Shown here: positions 1 through 8,311 of the stretch, piece by piece
Numbering within the stretch: position 1 is the stretch's first letter
How the letters are laid out: every line of letters begins with the position of its first letter
Assembly (NCBI GenBank): GCA_910587355.1
Contig: CAJUKF010000020.1
Coordinates: 1 to 45,290, forward strand
DNA from: an uncultured Muribaculaceae bacterium
GTDB lineage: Bacteria > Bacteroidota > Bacteroidia > Bacteroidales > Muribaculaceae
DNA length: 45,290 bases
Reading direction: 5' to 3'
Notes under the pieces: generated by a model
The model's input: the letters and a program-made list of their open reading frames with translations, nothing else
Databases searched by the model: none
Told to the model about the DNA's origin: nothing
Translations under genes and position numbers: made by a program

Positions 1-75
1 GGAGTGAGGTGCTTTTAGTGGCCAAACTTTCGCACTTCGTTTTTTAATTTAGGTTAAATTTACAAAAATAAAAAA

Positions 76-107
76 TTTGGCAAAGATATGGAAAAACAGT
101 ACTTTTG
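76..107 (+). promoter_or_regulatory. Bacteroidetes-type promoter of the GH29 gene
   Basis: TTTG at 76-79 and TACTTTTG at 100-107 match the Bacteroidetes -33/-7 consensus (TTTG, about 20 bases, TAnnTTTG). The expected transcript start is near 113, giving a leader of about 25 nt before the ATG at 137. Confidence 0.75.
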
Positions 108-136
108 CAGCATAAAAAACCTTATATTTAATTTTT

Positions 137-1528
137 ATGCTAAAGAAAATCTTACCTATTTTGCTTATGACACTCATGGCTCCTATGAGCATGAGCGCCA
201 CAAAGTCGCTCCACGAGCTCCAGCAAGAGTTCGTGGACCTCAAATTCGGTCTCTTCGTACACTTTGGCATGGGCACTTTTCAGGAAGAGGACTGGGCAGA
301 CCCAGACCAGCCTATCTCGACATTCAACCCCACAAAACTCGACTGCCGCCAGTGGGCCGATGCAGCACGCTCGGCCAATATGAATTTCGGCTGCATGTCG
401 GTAAAACATCACTGCGGTTTCTGCATGTGGAACACCGCCACTACCGATTACAACGCTGCCAACAGCGGCATTCACCGCGACGTGGTGAAGGAATTTGTCG
501 ATGCCATGCGCGAACGCGGCATGAAGGTTATGTTCCACTTCTCGATTCTCGACATGCATGAGAAAATTCTCCCCAACAACATCAAGCCCTACCACACTGA
601 TTTCATCAAGAATCAGCTCCGCGAACTCCTTACCAACTACGGTCCCATTACCGCTCTTATGATTGACGGCTGGGACGCTCCATGGTCGCGTCTTTCTTAT
701 GAGGACATCAATTTTGAAGACATCTACAACTTCTGCAAGAGCATTCAGCCCGAATGTCTCGTAATGGACCTCAACGGTGCCAAATATCCCGCCGAAGCCC
801 TTTTCTACTCCGACCTCAAGACATATGAGCAGGGCGCCGGTCAGAAAATTGAAAAAGACCGCAGCTTCCTGCCCTCAATGGCCTGCTATCCCATACAGCG
901 CACCTGGTTCTGGAAAGAAGATATGCCGACAAGCGACACCAAATCGCCCGAGGAAATGGTAAATGACAATCTCCGCCCTATGAACGATGCCTGCTGCACA
1001 TTCATTCTTAATGTCGCGCCTAACCGTGACGGCCTCTTCGACAAAAACGCTGTCGAAGCCCTCAAGAAAATCGGCAAACTGTGGAAAGACGACAAGAAAC
1101 AGCATATCGTAGCTGAGACCGGCGCACCTATTATCGCCACAAATCTCGCCAAAAAGAAACATGCTATCGGCTCGTGGAGCTACGACATGTATCAGCACGA
1201 CCTCGCTACCGACGACAGCTTCTCGTCTTCGTGGGTTTCACATCCCTCTGTAAAGGAGCCATGGCTTCAGGTAGAGCTCGGCAACGTATATCCCGTCAAT
1301 GCCGTAGTTCTCACCGACCACCACGACAATGCCATCACCTCATACCGCATCGAGTGCCGCAACAACGGCCAGTGGACAAAAGTATTTGAAGGACCTGCCA
1401 CAACAGAAAAGCGTGTTAAAATCAGCCGCTTCGACCCCGTGCTTGCCGATGCCGTAAAGCTTACTGTAACCGACGCCAACGGCAATGTCCAGATTCGTGA
1501 GCTCGGCGTTTACAACGAGCAGCGATAA
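137..1528 (+). CDS. Secreted GH29-type alpha-L-fucosidase with C-terminal F5/8C-like domain
   Basis: Glycoside hydrolase probably releasing alpha-L-fucose from host or plant glycans in the periplasm or at the surface. Residues 1-21 form a signal peptide without a lipobox. The catalytic barrel covers about 25-320: FGLFVHFGMGTF (37-48), the paired histidines in KHHCGF (90-95), and LMIDGWD (174-180), where D177 sits at the GH29 nucleophile position. About 325-463 resembles a discoidin/F5-8C carbohydrate-binding domain (SWVSHPSVKEPWLQVELG). The family usually has KHHDGF, so Cys93 is unusual. The acid/base residue cannot be assigned without an alignment. It is a single-gene unit with its own promoter and terminator. 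Substrate specificity is not shown by the sequence. Confidence 0.85.
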   Translation: MLKKILPILLMTLMAPMSMSATKSLHELQQEFVDLKFGLFVHFGMGTFQEEDWADPDQPISTFNPTKLDCRQWADAARSANMNFGCMSVKHHCGFCMWNTATTDYNAANSGIHRDVVKEFVDAMRERGMKVMFHFSILDMHEKILPNNIKPYHTDFIKNQLRELLTNYGPITALMIDGWDAPWSRLSYEDINFEDIYNFCKSIQPECLVMDLNGAKYPAEALFYSDLKTYEQGAGQKIEKDRSFLPSMACYPIQRTWFWKEDMPTSDTKSPEEMVNDNLRPMNDACCTFILNVAPNRDGLFDKNAVEALKKIGKLWKDDKKQHIVAETGAPIIATNLAKKKHAIGSWSYDMYQHDLATDDSFSSSWVSHPSVKEPWLQVELGNVYPVNAVVLTDHHDNAITSYRIECRNNGQWTKVFEGPATTEKRVKISRFDPVLADAVKLTVTDANGNVQIRELGVYNEQR

Positions 1529-1555
1529 CCGCACATTACTTCTATAGCATACAGA

Positions 1556-1603
1556 AATCCGGTGCCGCTTCCAGATTATAGGGCGACACCGGATTCTTTT
1601 TTT
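1556..1603 (+). terminator. Rho-independent terminator of the GH29 gene
   Basis: AATCCGGTG (1556-1564) pairs with CACCGGATT (1587-1595), extended by a few further pairs inside, and is followed by C and seven T residues (1597-1603). Confidence 0.85.
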
Positions 1604-1607
1604 CGTG

Positions 1608-1976
1608 TCAGTCGACTTTTTCTAATTCAGCCACCGGCACCGTATCGGCAGGCTTCGGAAACCACGAATCAAGACGTGCGTCGGCCTTAGCCTCGATTTC
1701 GGGTGTGACGTACTTCGACATACGGTTTACGAGCACCGAAAGGGCCACCACTTCGTCGAGCCAGCCGAGGAAAGGCAGTCGCCGTGCATCGAGGATGTCA
1801 ACGGGAAACACAAGATATGCGAGCGATGCGAAAATAGCTGTTTTGTCACGACGGGGTGTGTCGGGGCTCTGCATCACATACCACATAATCAGTGCCGGAC
1901 GGCAGGCTGCACGACCCGCCATACGGCACCAGCGCCCGAGAGCGCCTTTGATAAGAGGGGATTTGTCTATTATCAT
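1608..1976 (-). CDS. YkvA-family (DUF1232) small membrane protein
   Basis: A 122-residue protein with the DUF1232/YkvA signature. A hydrophobic helix near 45-60 carries FASLAYLVFPVDILDARR and is followed by the typical LPFLGWLDEVVALSVLVNR segment. The N-terminus is basic (KGALGRWCRMAGR). Members are small membrane-associated proteins without an established biochemical role. It lies downstream of aguB on the same strand with a gap of about 55 nt that contains an 11-bp inverted repeat ending at its start codon, so its translation or transcription may be separately controlled. The family call is firm; the function is unknown. Confidence 0.8.
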   Translation of the reverse strand: MIIDKSPLIKGALGRWCRMAGRAACRPALIMWYVMQSPDTPRRDKTAIFASLAYLVFPVDILDARRLPFLGWLDEVVALSVLVNRMSKYVTPEIEAKADARLDSWFPKPADTVPVAELEKVD

Positions 1977-2017
1977 TGTTCATTCTGTTTAGGGATTCTA
2001 CTAAAGAGAATGAACAA
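1976..2017 (-). promoter_or_regulatory. 11-bp inverted repeat abutting the YkvA-family start codon
   Basis: TTGTTCATTCT (1976-1986) is the exact reverse complement of AGAATGAACAA (2007-2017), with 20 bases between. On the reverse strand the proximal arm ends at the A of the ATG start codon. It could be an operator dyad or an RNA hairpin that hides the start. There is no T-run on the reverse strand, so it is not a standard terminator for aguB. Confidence 0.5.
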
Positions 2018-2031
2018 ATGCTCTTTTTCTT

Positions 2032-2907
2032 TCAGTCAAGAAAGCGTTTTGTCAGCCCAGCATATGCATCAATACGGCGGTCGCGCAGAAACGGCCACCA
2101 GCGGCGCACGTTTTCGCAACGCTCCATGTCGATGTCGACAATGGCCTCGTCTTCCTCGCTGTCGGATGCCCGATAAAGGAACTCACCCTGAGGTCCGGCC
2201 ACAAAACTCGAGCCCCAGAAAGAAATACCGCCTGTAGCTCCCGACGGGTCCGGCTCATAACCGACACGGTTCACGGCCACCACAGGCAGCCCGTTGGCAA
2301 TAGCATGACCGCGCTGCACGGTCGTCCATGCTTCGCGCTGACGCGCCTGCTCAGCTTCCGTATCGCTGCTCTCCCACCCTATTGCCGTGGGATAAATCAG
2401 TATTTCAGCTCCGGCGAGAGCCATCAGACGTGCTGCTTCGGGATACCACTGGTCCCAGCATACAAGCACACCGAGACGGCCCACTGATGTATCTATCGGC
2501 TGAAAGCCAAGGTCTCCCGGCGTGAAATAGAATTTCTCGTAATATGCAGGGTCATCGGGAATATGCATCTTCCGGTATTTTCCGGCAATTGAGCCATCAG
2601 CATCGAAAACCACAGCAGTATTATGATAGAGCCCCGGCGCACGTTTCTCATATAATGAGGTTACAAGCACTACGCCACATTCGCGTGCCACAGCCGAATA
2701 AAAGTCAGTGACTTCACCAGGAATGGGAATGGCAAGACCACAGAGGTCAACATTCTCTGTCTGACAGAAATAAAGCGAGTCATGAAGTTCCTGACAGACA
2801 ACAAGACGTGCGCCATCGGCTGCAAGCCTGCGTATTTTTTCAGCCAGACGGCGACGGTTGTCGGCTATATCGTCTGTATTATGCTGTTGTATGATACCTG
2901 TTTTCAT
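2032..2907 (-). CDS. aguB: N-carbamoylputrescine amidase
   Basis: Nitrilase-superfamily enzyme that hydrolyses N-carbamoylputrescine to putrescine, CO2 and ammonia, the last step of the agmatine deiminase route to polyamines; cytoplasmic. Its 291 residues match the family length. The Glu-Lys-Cys triad is visible as E40 (VVCQELHDSLYF), K113 (GKYRKMHIPDD) and C150 (GVLVCWDQWYPEAAR). The ATG at 2907 is preferred over an upstream in-frame start because it gives the usual N-terminus MKTGIIQQ and a 4-nt ATGA overlap with the aguA stop, which indicates translational coupling. Confidence 0.95.
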   Translation of the reverse strand: MKTGIIQQHNTDDIADNRRRLAEKIRRLAADGARLVVCQELHDSLYFCQTENVDLCGLAIPIPGEVTDFYSAVARECGVVLVTSLYEKRAPGLYHNTAVVFDADGSIAGKYRKMHIPDDPAYYEKFYFTPGDLGFQPIDTSVGRLGVLVCWDQWYPEAARLMALAGAEILIYPTAIGWESSDTEAEQARQREAWTTVQRGHAIANGLPVVAVNRVGYEPDPSGATGGISFWGSSFVAGPQGEFLYRASDSEEDEAIVDIDMERCENVRRWWPFLRDRRIDAYAGLTKRFLD

Positions 2908-3947
2908 AAGCTTAAAGAACCTTTGGGCAACTGCATTGTGGCGCAATGCAGCGAGCCGTGCTGCCTTATGAGAGCGCTGCAGTCAATGGGAACAACTTCA
3001 TAATCGGGCATGGCGGCCTTGATTGCCATAGTGGCTGTCATGTCGTGCAACGGCTGCCCATAGACAGGCAGAAGGACAGCGCCGTTAAGGATGAGGAAAT
3101 TGGCATATGTAGCCGGCAGGCGATGACCATCCTCCGGGTCATAGACCGGCTCGGGCATCGGCAGTTCTATCAGATGATATGGCAATCCTGCAGCAGTACG
3201 CAACTGCTGCAATTCATTGAACATATCGTGAAGCTGCTTATAGTGTCGCACATCGCCAGTGTCGCTGCATCCGGTATAGAAAATCACATCGCCCGGAGGC
3301 GCGATACGTACGAGCGTGTCAATATGTCCGTCGGTATCATCGCCTTCAAGAGCACCGTAATGCAGCATGTGCACGGTATGTACCCCCAAAGTTTCTTTGA
3401 GATAATTCACAATCTGCCCTTCGGAGTCAGACCCGTTGCGGTTAGGCGACAGGAGGCAGTCGGCAGTGGTTAGCAGAGTTCCGGCACCGTCACTCTCTAT
3501 AGAACCGCCTTCGAGCACAAAACTGAGACGGTTGTCACGAATACCATCCAACAAGCCGCATTCATGGAGTTGCGAAGTGACAAGATTATCTTTGTCGGCG
3601 GCAAATTTAAGTCCCCAGCCGTTGAATTTAAAATCGTTGAAATGCAGTATTCCGTCAGAAGCGACAGTCGTTATGGGACCGTAATCGCGTGTCCATGTAT
3701 CGTTGGTCAACACAGGGAAATATATTACACGCTCGCGCTCATCTTCTGCAAGAAAACCGAGTTCAGGCACATCAGGAGCTGCAATAATAATTTTTGCGCG
3801 TTTTATAATAGCCTTGATTATTTCGGCATAGCAGGCCCGCACCTCGGGCAGCATATAGGCCCAGTCGGTGTTTTCATGAGGCCATGCAATCAGCACGGCA
3901 TCTGCCGGCTCCCATTCCGCGGGAAAACGTACGGTAGTATTTTTCAT
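2904..3947 (-). CDS. aguA: Agmatine deiminase
   Basis: Converts agmatine to N-carbamoylputrescine and ammonia; guanidino-group-modifying superfamily, cytoplasmic. The full 347-residue length has the expected motifs: WPHENTDWAY near 22-31, NDTWTRDYGPI (82-92), VLEGGSIESDG (144-154), GDDTDGHID (202-210) and the catalytic cysteine C335 in GSLHCATMQLP. The start overlaps the stop of the upstream small gene by 4 nt, and its own stop overlaps the aguB start by 4 nt. The three genes therefore form one coupled operon supplying putrescine. Confidence 0.96.
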   Translation of the reverse strand: MKNTTVRFPAEWEPADAVLIAWPHENTDWAYMLPEVRACYAEIIKAIIKRAKIIIAAPDVPELGFLAEDERERVIYFPVLTNDTWTRDYGPITTVASDGILHFNDFKFNGWGLKFAADKDNLVTSQLHECGLLDGIRDNRLSFVLEGGSIESDGAGTLLTTADCLLSPNRNGSDSEGQIVNYLKETLGVHTVHMLHYGALEGDDTDGHIDTLVRIAPPGDVIFYTGCSDTGDVRHYKQLHDMFNELQQLRTAAGLPYHLIELPMPEPVYDPEDGHRLPATYANFLILNGAVLLPVYGQPLHDMTATMAIKAAMPDYEVVPIDCSALIRQHGSLHCATMQLPKGSLSL

Positions 3948-4183
3948 TCCATATTATCGTAATCGCTAAGCGATTCCCAGATTTCATTTCGGTCAGCACA
4001 ATACTGCTCGGCATAGTCGAGGAAACCGCGTTTCTCCGACGAGCCCTGTTCACGACAGTATTCGCGATATGCCTTGCGAAGCTCGGGGTTGTCAATCAGC
4101 GATTGCTTGAATTCCGATTCAGCGATGTCGAGACTTGGCGCCTCCTCGATAATCGAATTAAACAATTCAGTGATTTCTTTCAT
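3944..4183 (-). CDS. Small acidic conserved hypothetical protein, first gene of the agu operon
   Basis: A 79-residue, strongly acidic, mostly helical protein (ELFNSIIEEAPSLDIAESEF, then ELRKAYREYCREQG and CADRNEIWESLSDYDNME). It has no signal peptide or membrane segment and I do not recognise a domain. It is the promoter-proximal gene of the agmatine operon and overlaps aguA by 4 nt, so it is co-translated. Because it always precedes aguA here, a role in regulating or assembling the pathway is possible but only inferred. It may simply be a conserved small Bacteroidales protein that shares the operon. Confidence 0.75.
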   Translation of the reverse strand: MKEITELFNSIIEEAPSLDIAESEFKQSLIDNPELRKAYREYCREQGSSEKRGFLDYAEQYCADRNEIWESLSDYDNME

Positions 4184-4213
4184 GGTTATGTATTGGATTT
4201 CATTTTAGCTGCC

Positions 4214-4221
4214 CAAAAATA
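4214..4221 (-). promoter_or_regulatory. Promoter -7 element of the agu operon
   Basis: The reverse strand reads TATTTTTG, an exact TAnnTTTG match, 31 nt upstream of the small acidic gene. I do not see a clear -33 TTTG at the right spacing, so only the -7 element is claimed. Confidence 0.5.
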
Positions 4222-4285
4222 CTAAATAATATTCACGTGTCTATATTGACGCAGTTAAACATTATTAAAAATACACAGCCATTTT

Positions 4286-5536
4286 TCACACAGGCTCCGA
4301 AACAGCCAGTATCCGGCTGTTTTTTGCGTCTGTAAAACCATAAAGCCTCAGATTGCCGCCGTCGCGCACGCGGAGTTTGGCACGCAGCGCATCGGCGCTT
4401 AGGCCGAAATTACGCACTGCCACGTTAATCACAGGATATTCAGCGGCAAAACGTTTGATTACGCGCGAGGCATATGGAAGGGCCTTCACGACACGCCATA
4501 CACTGCCGGGAAAATCTTCGGGAATGCTGTCGGAGACAAATATACGCGTATTGGGCTGAAAAACCGAAAGACCGAATCTGGCGGCAACAAGACGGAAAGC
4601 CCCTGTCTTCATAAGCATGGGATTGGGCTCGCATATATAGTCGCCTTCTCTCAGTTCGTCTGCCACCGCAGGCTGTGCAGCCTCCTTCTCCTCATTCTGC
4701 GTGAAAGCGAAAGACGAAACGCTGCCGTCTGCGCCGAGCGTGACAGCCTCGACAAGCGTTTCGGCTGTCTCTTTATCAAAATCAACGACTATCAGCAGTT
4801 CCTTGCATTCTGTAGGCGTACCTACGGCCATAACGGCACTTGGGCGCGGCGATACTTCGGCGATAGTATGCGAAATATCAAGCATCGGCGACGCTTTGAT
4901 TATCAGACGGCTGCACAGTGCGCCGAGCCTCGGCAACATGCCGACAACATCGGGCTCGCAGTCCGAGAGGGCGAAAACACGGCTGCCGTCGGTCGCCCGG
5001 CGTGCCGGGTCGATGAAAACTGTAGCAAACGGTTTCTTTGGGGCTGACGATGCTTTTATATAGTTGTCAATAAAAGCATTGCAATCTTCACATACTACTT
5101 TTATATTTGATATTCCCATCCCTCCGGCGTTGTATTCAAGCGCCCCGGCACGGTCGGCGTCGCGCTCGACGGCCACTGCCGACAAAGCCTTCGCGGCTGC
5201 ATGAAGCACATCAATGCCGAGCCCGGCGGTCAGGTCCGCCATTGGCATCCCCTCCTCTATCAGCGACGCGTGAAACTGAGCCACAACATCGGCCGTCGCC
5301 TGTTCGCCCGAGAGAACCGAAGGAAAATAGAAATCGGGAAAGGCCGTAAGCGTCGCAGCAAGTTTCTTGCCGAATTTACGTCTGCATTCTATCTGGGTGA
5401 TAGCCGCCTCATAATCAAATCCGTCATTGCAGCGCGAATACTTAAGCCGTAGCGCCGACGGATTATCAGCGATATGAGTTCTCACCCATTCAAAGAATTC
5501 TTTGCAATCTGTCATCATCAGAGCCTGTTGAGTCAT
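4286..5536 (-). CDS. Class I SAM-dependent methyltransferase with THUMP-like C-terminal domain
   Basis: A 416-residue cytoplasmic protein of the family typified by Porphyromonas PG_1098. The N-terminal helical part runs to about residue 90. The Rossmann methyltransferase core has the SAM-binding motif ADLTAGLGIDVLHAA (100-114), an acidic strand-2 end in AVERDADR, and the motif IV-like FIDPARRATDG (174-184). The last 70-80 residues match the THUMP-like/ferredoxin-like end seen in this family (VAVRNFGLSADALRAKLRV). The substrate is unknown; the FIDPARR motif and THUMP-like end suggest RNA. It precedes no co-oriented partner closely: pgk upstream ends in a terminator. Confidence 0.8.
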   Translation of the reverse strand: MTQQALMMTDCKEFFEWVRTHIADNPSALRLKYSRCNDGFDYEAAITQIECRRKFGKKLAATLTAFPDFYFPSVLSGEQATADVVAQFHASLIEEGMPMADLTAGLGIDVLHAAAKALSAVAVERDADRAGALEYNAGGMGISNIKVVCEDCNAFIDNYIKASSAPKKPFATVFIDPARRATDGSRVFALSDCEPDVVGMLPRLGALCSRLIIKASPMLDISHTIAEVSPRPSAVMAVGTPTECKELLIVVDFDKETAETLVEAVTLGADGSVSSFAFTQNEEKEAAQPAVADELREGDYICEPNPMLMKTGAFRLVAARFGLSVFQPNTRIFVSDSIPEDFPGSVWRVVKALPYASRVIKRFAAEYPVINVAVRNFGLSADALRAKLRVRDGGNLRLYGFTDAKNSRILAVSEPV

Positions 5537-5573
5537 CAGGAAACAGCCTGTTTTTTATGCGGATATAACGCTG

Positions 5574-5615
5574 AAAAAACCAAAGGCGCGTCCGTACTGC
5601 GAGAACGCGCCTTTG
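5574..5615 (-). terminator. Rho-independent terminator of pgk
   Basis: CAAAGGCGCGT (5581-5591) pairs perfectly with ACGCGCCTTTG (5605-5615). On the reverse strand the stem is followed by G and six T residues (5579-5574). Confidence 0.85.
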
Positions 5616-5653
5616 TATTCTATTGTCTTGGGTCTTCTGTGAAGAACCCGTTC

Positions 5654-6904
5654 TTATTTGCCTTCGATAGCAGCAACACCGGGAAGCACTTTGCCTTCGA
5701 TAGCTTCGAGAAGAGCGCCACCGCCGGTCGATACATAAGAAACAGCGTCGGCAAAGCCGAATTTGTTGACGCATGCTACAGAGTCACCGCCGCCTACAAG
5801 CGAGAAAGCACCGGTATTTGTAGCTTCTACAATAGCCTCGCATACGATTTTCGAACCGGTTGCGAAGTTATCCATTTCGAATACACCTGCAGGACCGTTC
5901 CAGAGAATAGTCTTTGCGGGGAGAATAGCACCGACGAAACTTGCGATTGAAGCAGGACCGATGTCAAGGCCTTCCCAGCCATCGGGAATATTCTTCACGC
6001 AGCAAATCTGAGTTTTTGCGTTGTTGTTGAAATCATCGGCAGCAACACAATCGGTAGCAAGAACAAGGTTCACACCTTTTTCTTTTGCTTTCTTGATGAT
6101 ATCGAGAGCAAGGTCGAGCTTGTCGTTCTCACAGATTGAGTTGCCTACATTGCCTCCCTGAGCCTTTGCGAATGTATATGTCATGCCGCCGCAGAGGATT
6201 AGGTTGTCAACCTTGTCGAGAAGGTTCTCGATGATACCGATTTTGGTAGAAACCTTCGAACCGCCCATGATAGCGGTGAAGGGACGCTTGATGTCTTTGA
6301 GGATATTGTCGACAGCCTTCACTTCTTTTTCCATGAGGTAGCCGAGCATCTTGTGGTCAGCATCGAAAGAATCAGCGATGACAGCAGTCGAAGCATGACG
6401 GCGATGAGCTGTACCGAAAGCGTCGTTTACATATACGTCGGCATAAGAAGCAAGCTTCTTGGCGAAGTCTTTCTGACGCTCCTTCATTTCTTTTTTGGCT
6501 GCGTCGTATGCGGGGTCTTCCTTGTCGATGCCTACAGGCTTGCCCTCTTCTTCGGGATAGAAACGGAGGTTCTCGAGCAGGAGCACTTCCCCGGGCTTGA
6601 GAGCTGCGGCCATTTCTTCTGCCTTGGCACAGTCGGGAGCGAATTCTACGGGAGCGCCGAGAGCGTTTGCTACAGCTTCCTTTATCTGCGCGAGAGACAT
6701 CTTGGGATTCACCTTGCCTTTGGGCTTGCCCATGTGGCTCATGATAATGAGAGCGCCACCGTCAGCGAGAATTTTCTTGAGGGTAGGGAGCGCGCCGCGA
6801 ATGCGGGTATCGTCGGTTATGTTGCCGTTTTCGTCCAGAGGCACATTGAAGTCAACGCGAACGATGGCTTTGTGCCCTTTGAAATTGAAATTGTCGATTG
6901 TCAT
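5654..6904 (-). CDS. pgk: Phosphoglycerate kinase
   Basis: Glycolytic enzyme making ATP and 3-phosphoglycerate from 1,3-bisphosphoglycerate and ADP. Its 416 residues are full length. N-terminal substrate-binding motif RVDFNVPLD (16-24), TRIRGALPTL near 33-42, SHMGKPKGK, LLLENLRFYPEEEG, and the C-terminal nucleotide-binding FSLVGGGDSVACV with the trailing glycine-rich STGGGALLEAIEG are all present. It is monocistronic by appearance, with a TAnnTTTG element upstream and a strong terminator downstream. A second enzyme of the same pathway, gpmI, lies about 11 kb away in this window. Confidence 0.98.
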   Translation of the reverse strand: MTIDNFNFKGHKAIVRVDFNVPLDENGNITDDTRIRGALPTLKKILADGGALIIMSHMGKPKGKVNPKMSLAQIKEAVANALGAPVEFAPDCAKAEEMAAALKPGEVLLLENLRFYPEEEGKPVGIDKEDPAYDAAKKEMKERQKDFAKKLASYADVYVNDAFGTAHRRHASTAVIADSFDADHKMLGYLMEKEVKAVDNILKDIKRPFTAIMGGSKVSTKIGIIENLLDKVDNLILCGGMTYTFAKAQGGNVGNSICENDKLDLALDIIKKAKEKGVNLVLATDCVAADDFNNNAKTQICCVKNIPDGWEGLDIGPASIASFVGAILPAKTILWNGPAGVFEMDNFATGSKIVCEAIVEATNTGAFSLVGGGDSVACVNKFGFADAVSYVSTGGGALLEAIEGKVLPGVAAIEGK

Positions 6905-6959
6905 GACGTAATTATTTGTATATTTTGATTTAAAATCGTTCCTGCGGTTTGCTATGCCG

Positions 6960-6967
6960 CAAATTTA
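6960..6967 (-). promoter_or_regulatory. Promoter -7 element of pgk
   Basis: The reverse strand reads TAAATTTG, matching TAnnTTTG, 55 nt upstream of the pgk start. The -33 region is T-rich but has no well-spaced TTTG. Confidence 0.5.
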
Positions 6968-7009
6968 CGAATTTTTTTTCAAAAAAACCGTGTAAACCCG
7001 GTGTAAAGA

Positions 7010-7459
7010 TTATTCTTTCACAGCCTCGGCATCTCCGCCCACTGCGTCAGTTTGCTCCTCGGCGGGTTCTTCCTCTTTGAATTCTGTAATACCGGCGGCC
7101 ACAAGCTGGTTATACCAGCTGAATAGCTTGCGTATGTCGGTGGTGTAGACACGGTCGCGGTCGAAGTCAGGAATAATTTCCGCGAAATATTCACGTACAG
7201 CCTCATCGCCGGCAAACGATTTCATATCGATAGCCTTGCCTTCGGCACGGGTATAGACCTTATCAAGAATCTCGGGCAGTGGTTCGTCGCCGTGTTCGGT
7301 ATACATGGTGATGTCGGCGAGCGAAATCACTTTCTCGTGAGGATAGGTGGGCGTGCGTCGCTTTGTTGCGATATTTTCAACAATAAGCGCGTTGCGGCCG
7401 CGACTGAGGAGTTTGAAGAGACCGGGCTTGCCGGTAATTGACAATATTCCTTTTATCAT
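7010..7459 (-). CDS. DUF5606 family protein
   Basis: A 149-residue soluble protein with the DUF5606 N-terminus (MIKGILSITGKPGLFKLLS, then NALIVENIATKRRTPTYPHEKVISLADI), which resembles a small beta-barrel like those of tudor/KOW folds. The C-terminal half is helical (YFAEIIPDFDRDRVYTTDIRKLFSWYNQL) and ends in a low-complexity acidic tail. The family is largely confined to Bacteroidetes and has no known function. It lies between pgk and the FNT gene with gaps of about 105 and 60 nt, so its operon membership is unclear. Confidence 0.85.
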   Translation of the reverse strand: MIKGILSITGKPGLFKLLSRGRNALIVENIATKRRTPTYPHEKVISLADITMYTEHGDEPLPEILDKVYTRAEGKAIDMKSFAGDEAVREYFAEIIPDFDRDRVYTTDIRKLFSWYNQLVAAGITEFKEEEPAEEQTDAVGGDAEAVKE

Positions 7460-7519
7460 TTTCTACGGTTTATGATAACTTGAGAAGTTATAGGCGGTTA
7501 AAAAAGATTATTTACATTT

Positions 7520-8305
7520 TCAGCGTCTGCCGTTGAGATAGGCATGGACAGCCCCCACAAAAAGAGCGCCACCGACTATATTGCCAAGCGTGGCAGGAAT
7601 CAGATTGGAAACAAACAGCTGTCCTACAGTGATGTCAGCTCCCTGCATCATGGCAAGGGGTATGAAAAACATGTTGGCTATGCAGTGTTCATAGCCAAGT
7701 GCGACAAATGCCATAACGGGAATCTCACATGCCAGCAGCTTCTCTCCGAGCCGCCGCCCGCTGAGTGCCAGCCACACAGCCAGGCACACGCACCAGTTGG
7801 CGCCGATGCCTTTTAGGAATATCACTCCGAAAGAAGCCGACGTCTTGCCAACTGCGATTTTAGCAACTGATGAAGCATAAGGCTCGATAGCCGTAAGTCC
7901 TGTGAGATATACAAGAAAATAAGCCACAGCGAGGCAGCCAGCAAAATTGGCACACCACACTATAGCCCAGTTTTTGACTACAACGAAAGGACTGAGACGT
8001 CTGTTCATCATAGGCGGTACAAGCAGCGCGTTGTTACCCGTAAAAAGGTCGGCGCCGAGAACTACCACAAGCATAAGACCAACCGGAAACACAAGGCCGC
8101 TCAACAAACGCTGCAGTCCGGGATTAGCGGCCGTGATTTCGGGAAAACCAAAACCGATGATGATGGAGAGCACGCCGCCGAGAGCTATATATGCTCCGGC
8201 AAGAAAAGCGGCCACAACCAGACGCGAAAACGTGCGTGATGTGGCTTTGGCAATGCCGGCATCGGTAGCCAGGCGTAGAGTGTCGATGGGTGAATTGACA
8301 GACAT
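7520..8305 (-). CDS. Formate/nitrite transporter (FNT) family channel
   Basis: A 261-residue integral membrane protein with the six-helix FNT layout. The N-terminal helix after FSRLVVAAFLAGAYIALGG matches the family. LFTGNNALLV, GIGANWCVCLAVWLAL and the broken helix near ALGYEHCIANMFFIPL correspond to the FNT pore motifs. Members carry formate, nitrite or hydrosulfide as pentamers; the substrate is not decided here. The start is 6 nt after the stop of the Spy-like gene, so it is the last gene of the sigma-factor operon. That is an unusual neighbour for an FNT channel and hints at control by envelope or metabolic stress. Confidence 0.88.
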   Translation of the reverse strand: MSVNSPIDTLRLATDAGIAKATSRTFSRLVVAAFLAGAYIALGGVLSIIIGFGFPEITAANPGLQRLLSGLVFPVGLMLVVVLGADLFTGNNALLVPPMMNRRLSPFVVVKNWAIVWCANFAGCLAVAYFLVYLTGLTAIEPYASSVAKIAVGKTSASFGVIFLKGIGANWCVCLAVWLALSGRRLGEKLLACEIPVMAFVALGYEHCIANMFFIPLAMMQGADITVGQLFVSNLIPATLGNIVGGALFVGAVHAYLNGRR

Positions 8306-8311
8306 ATCAGC

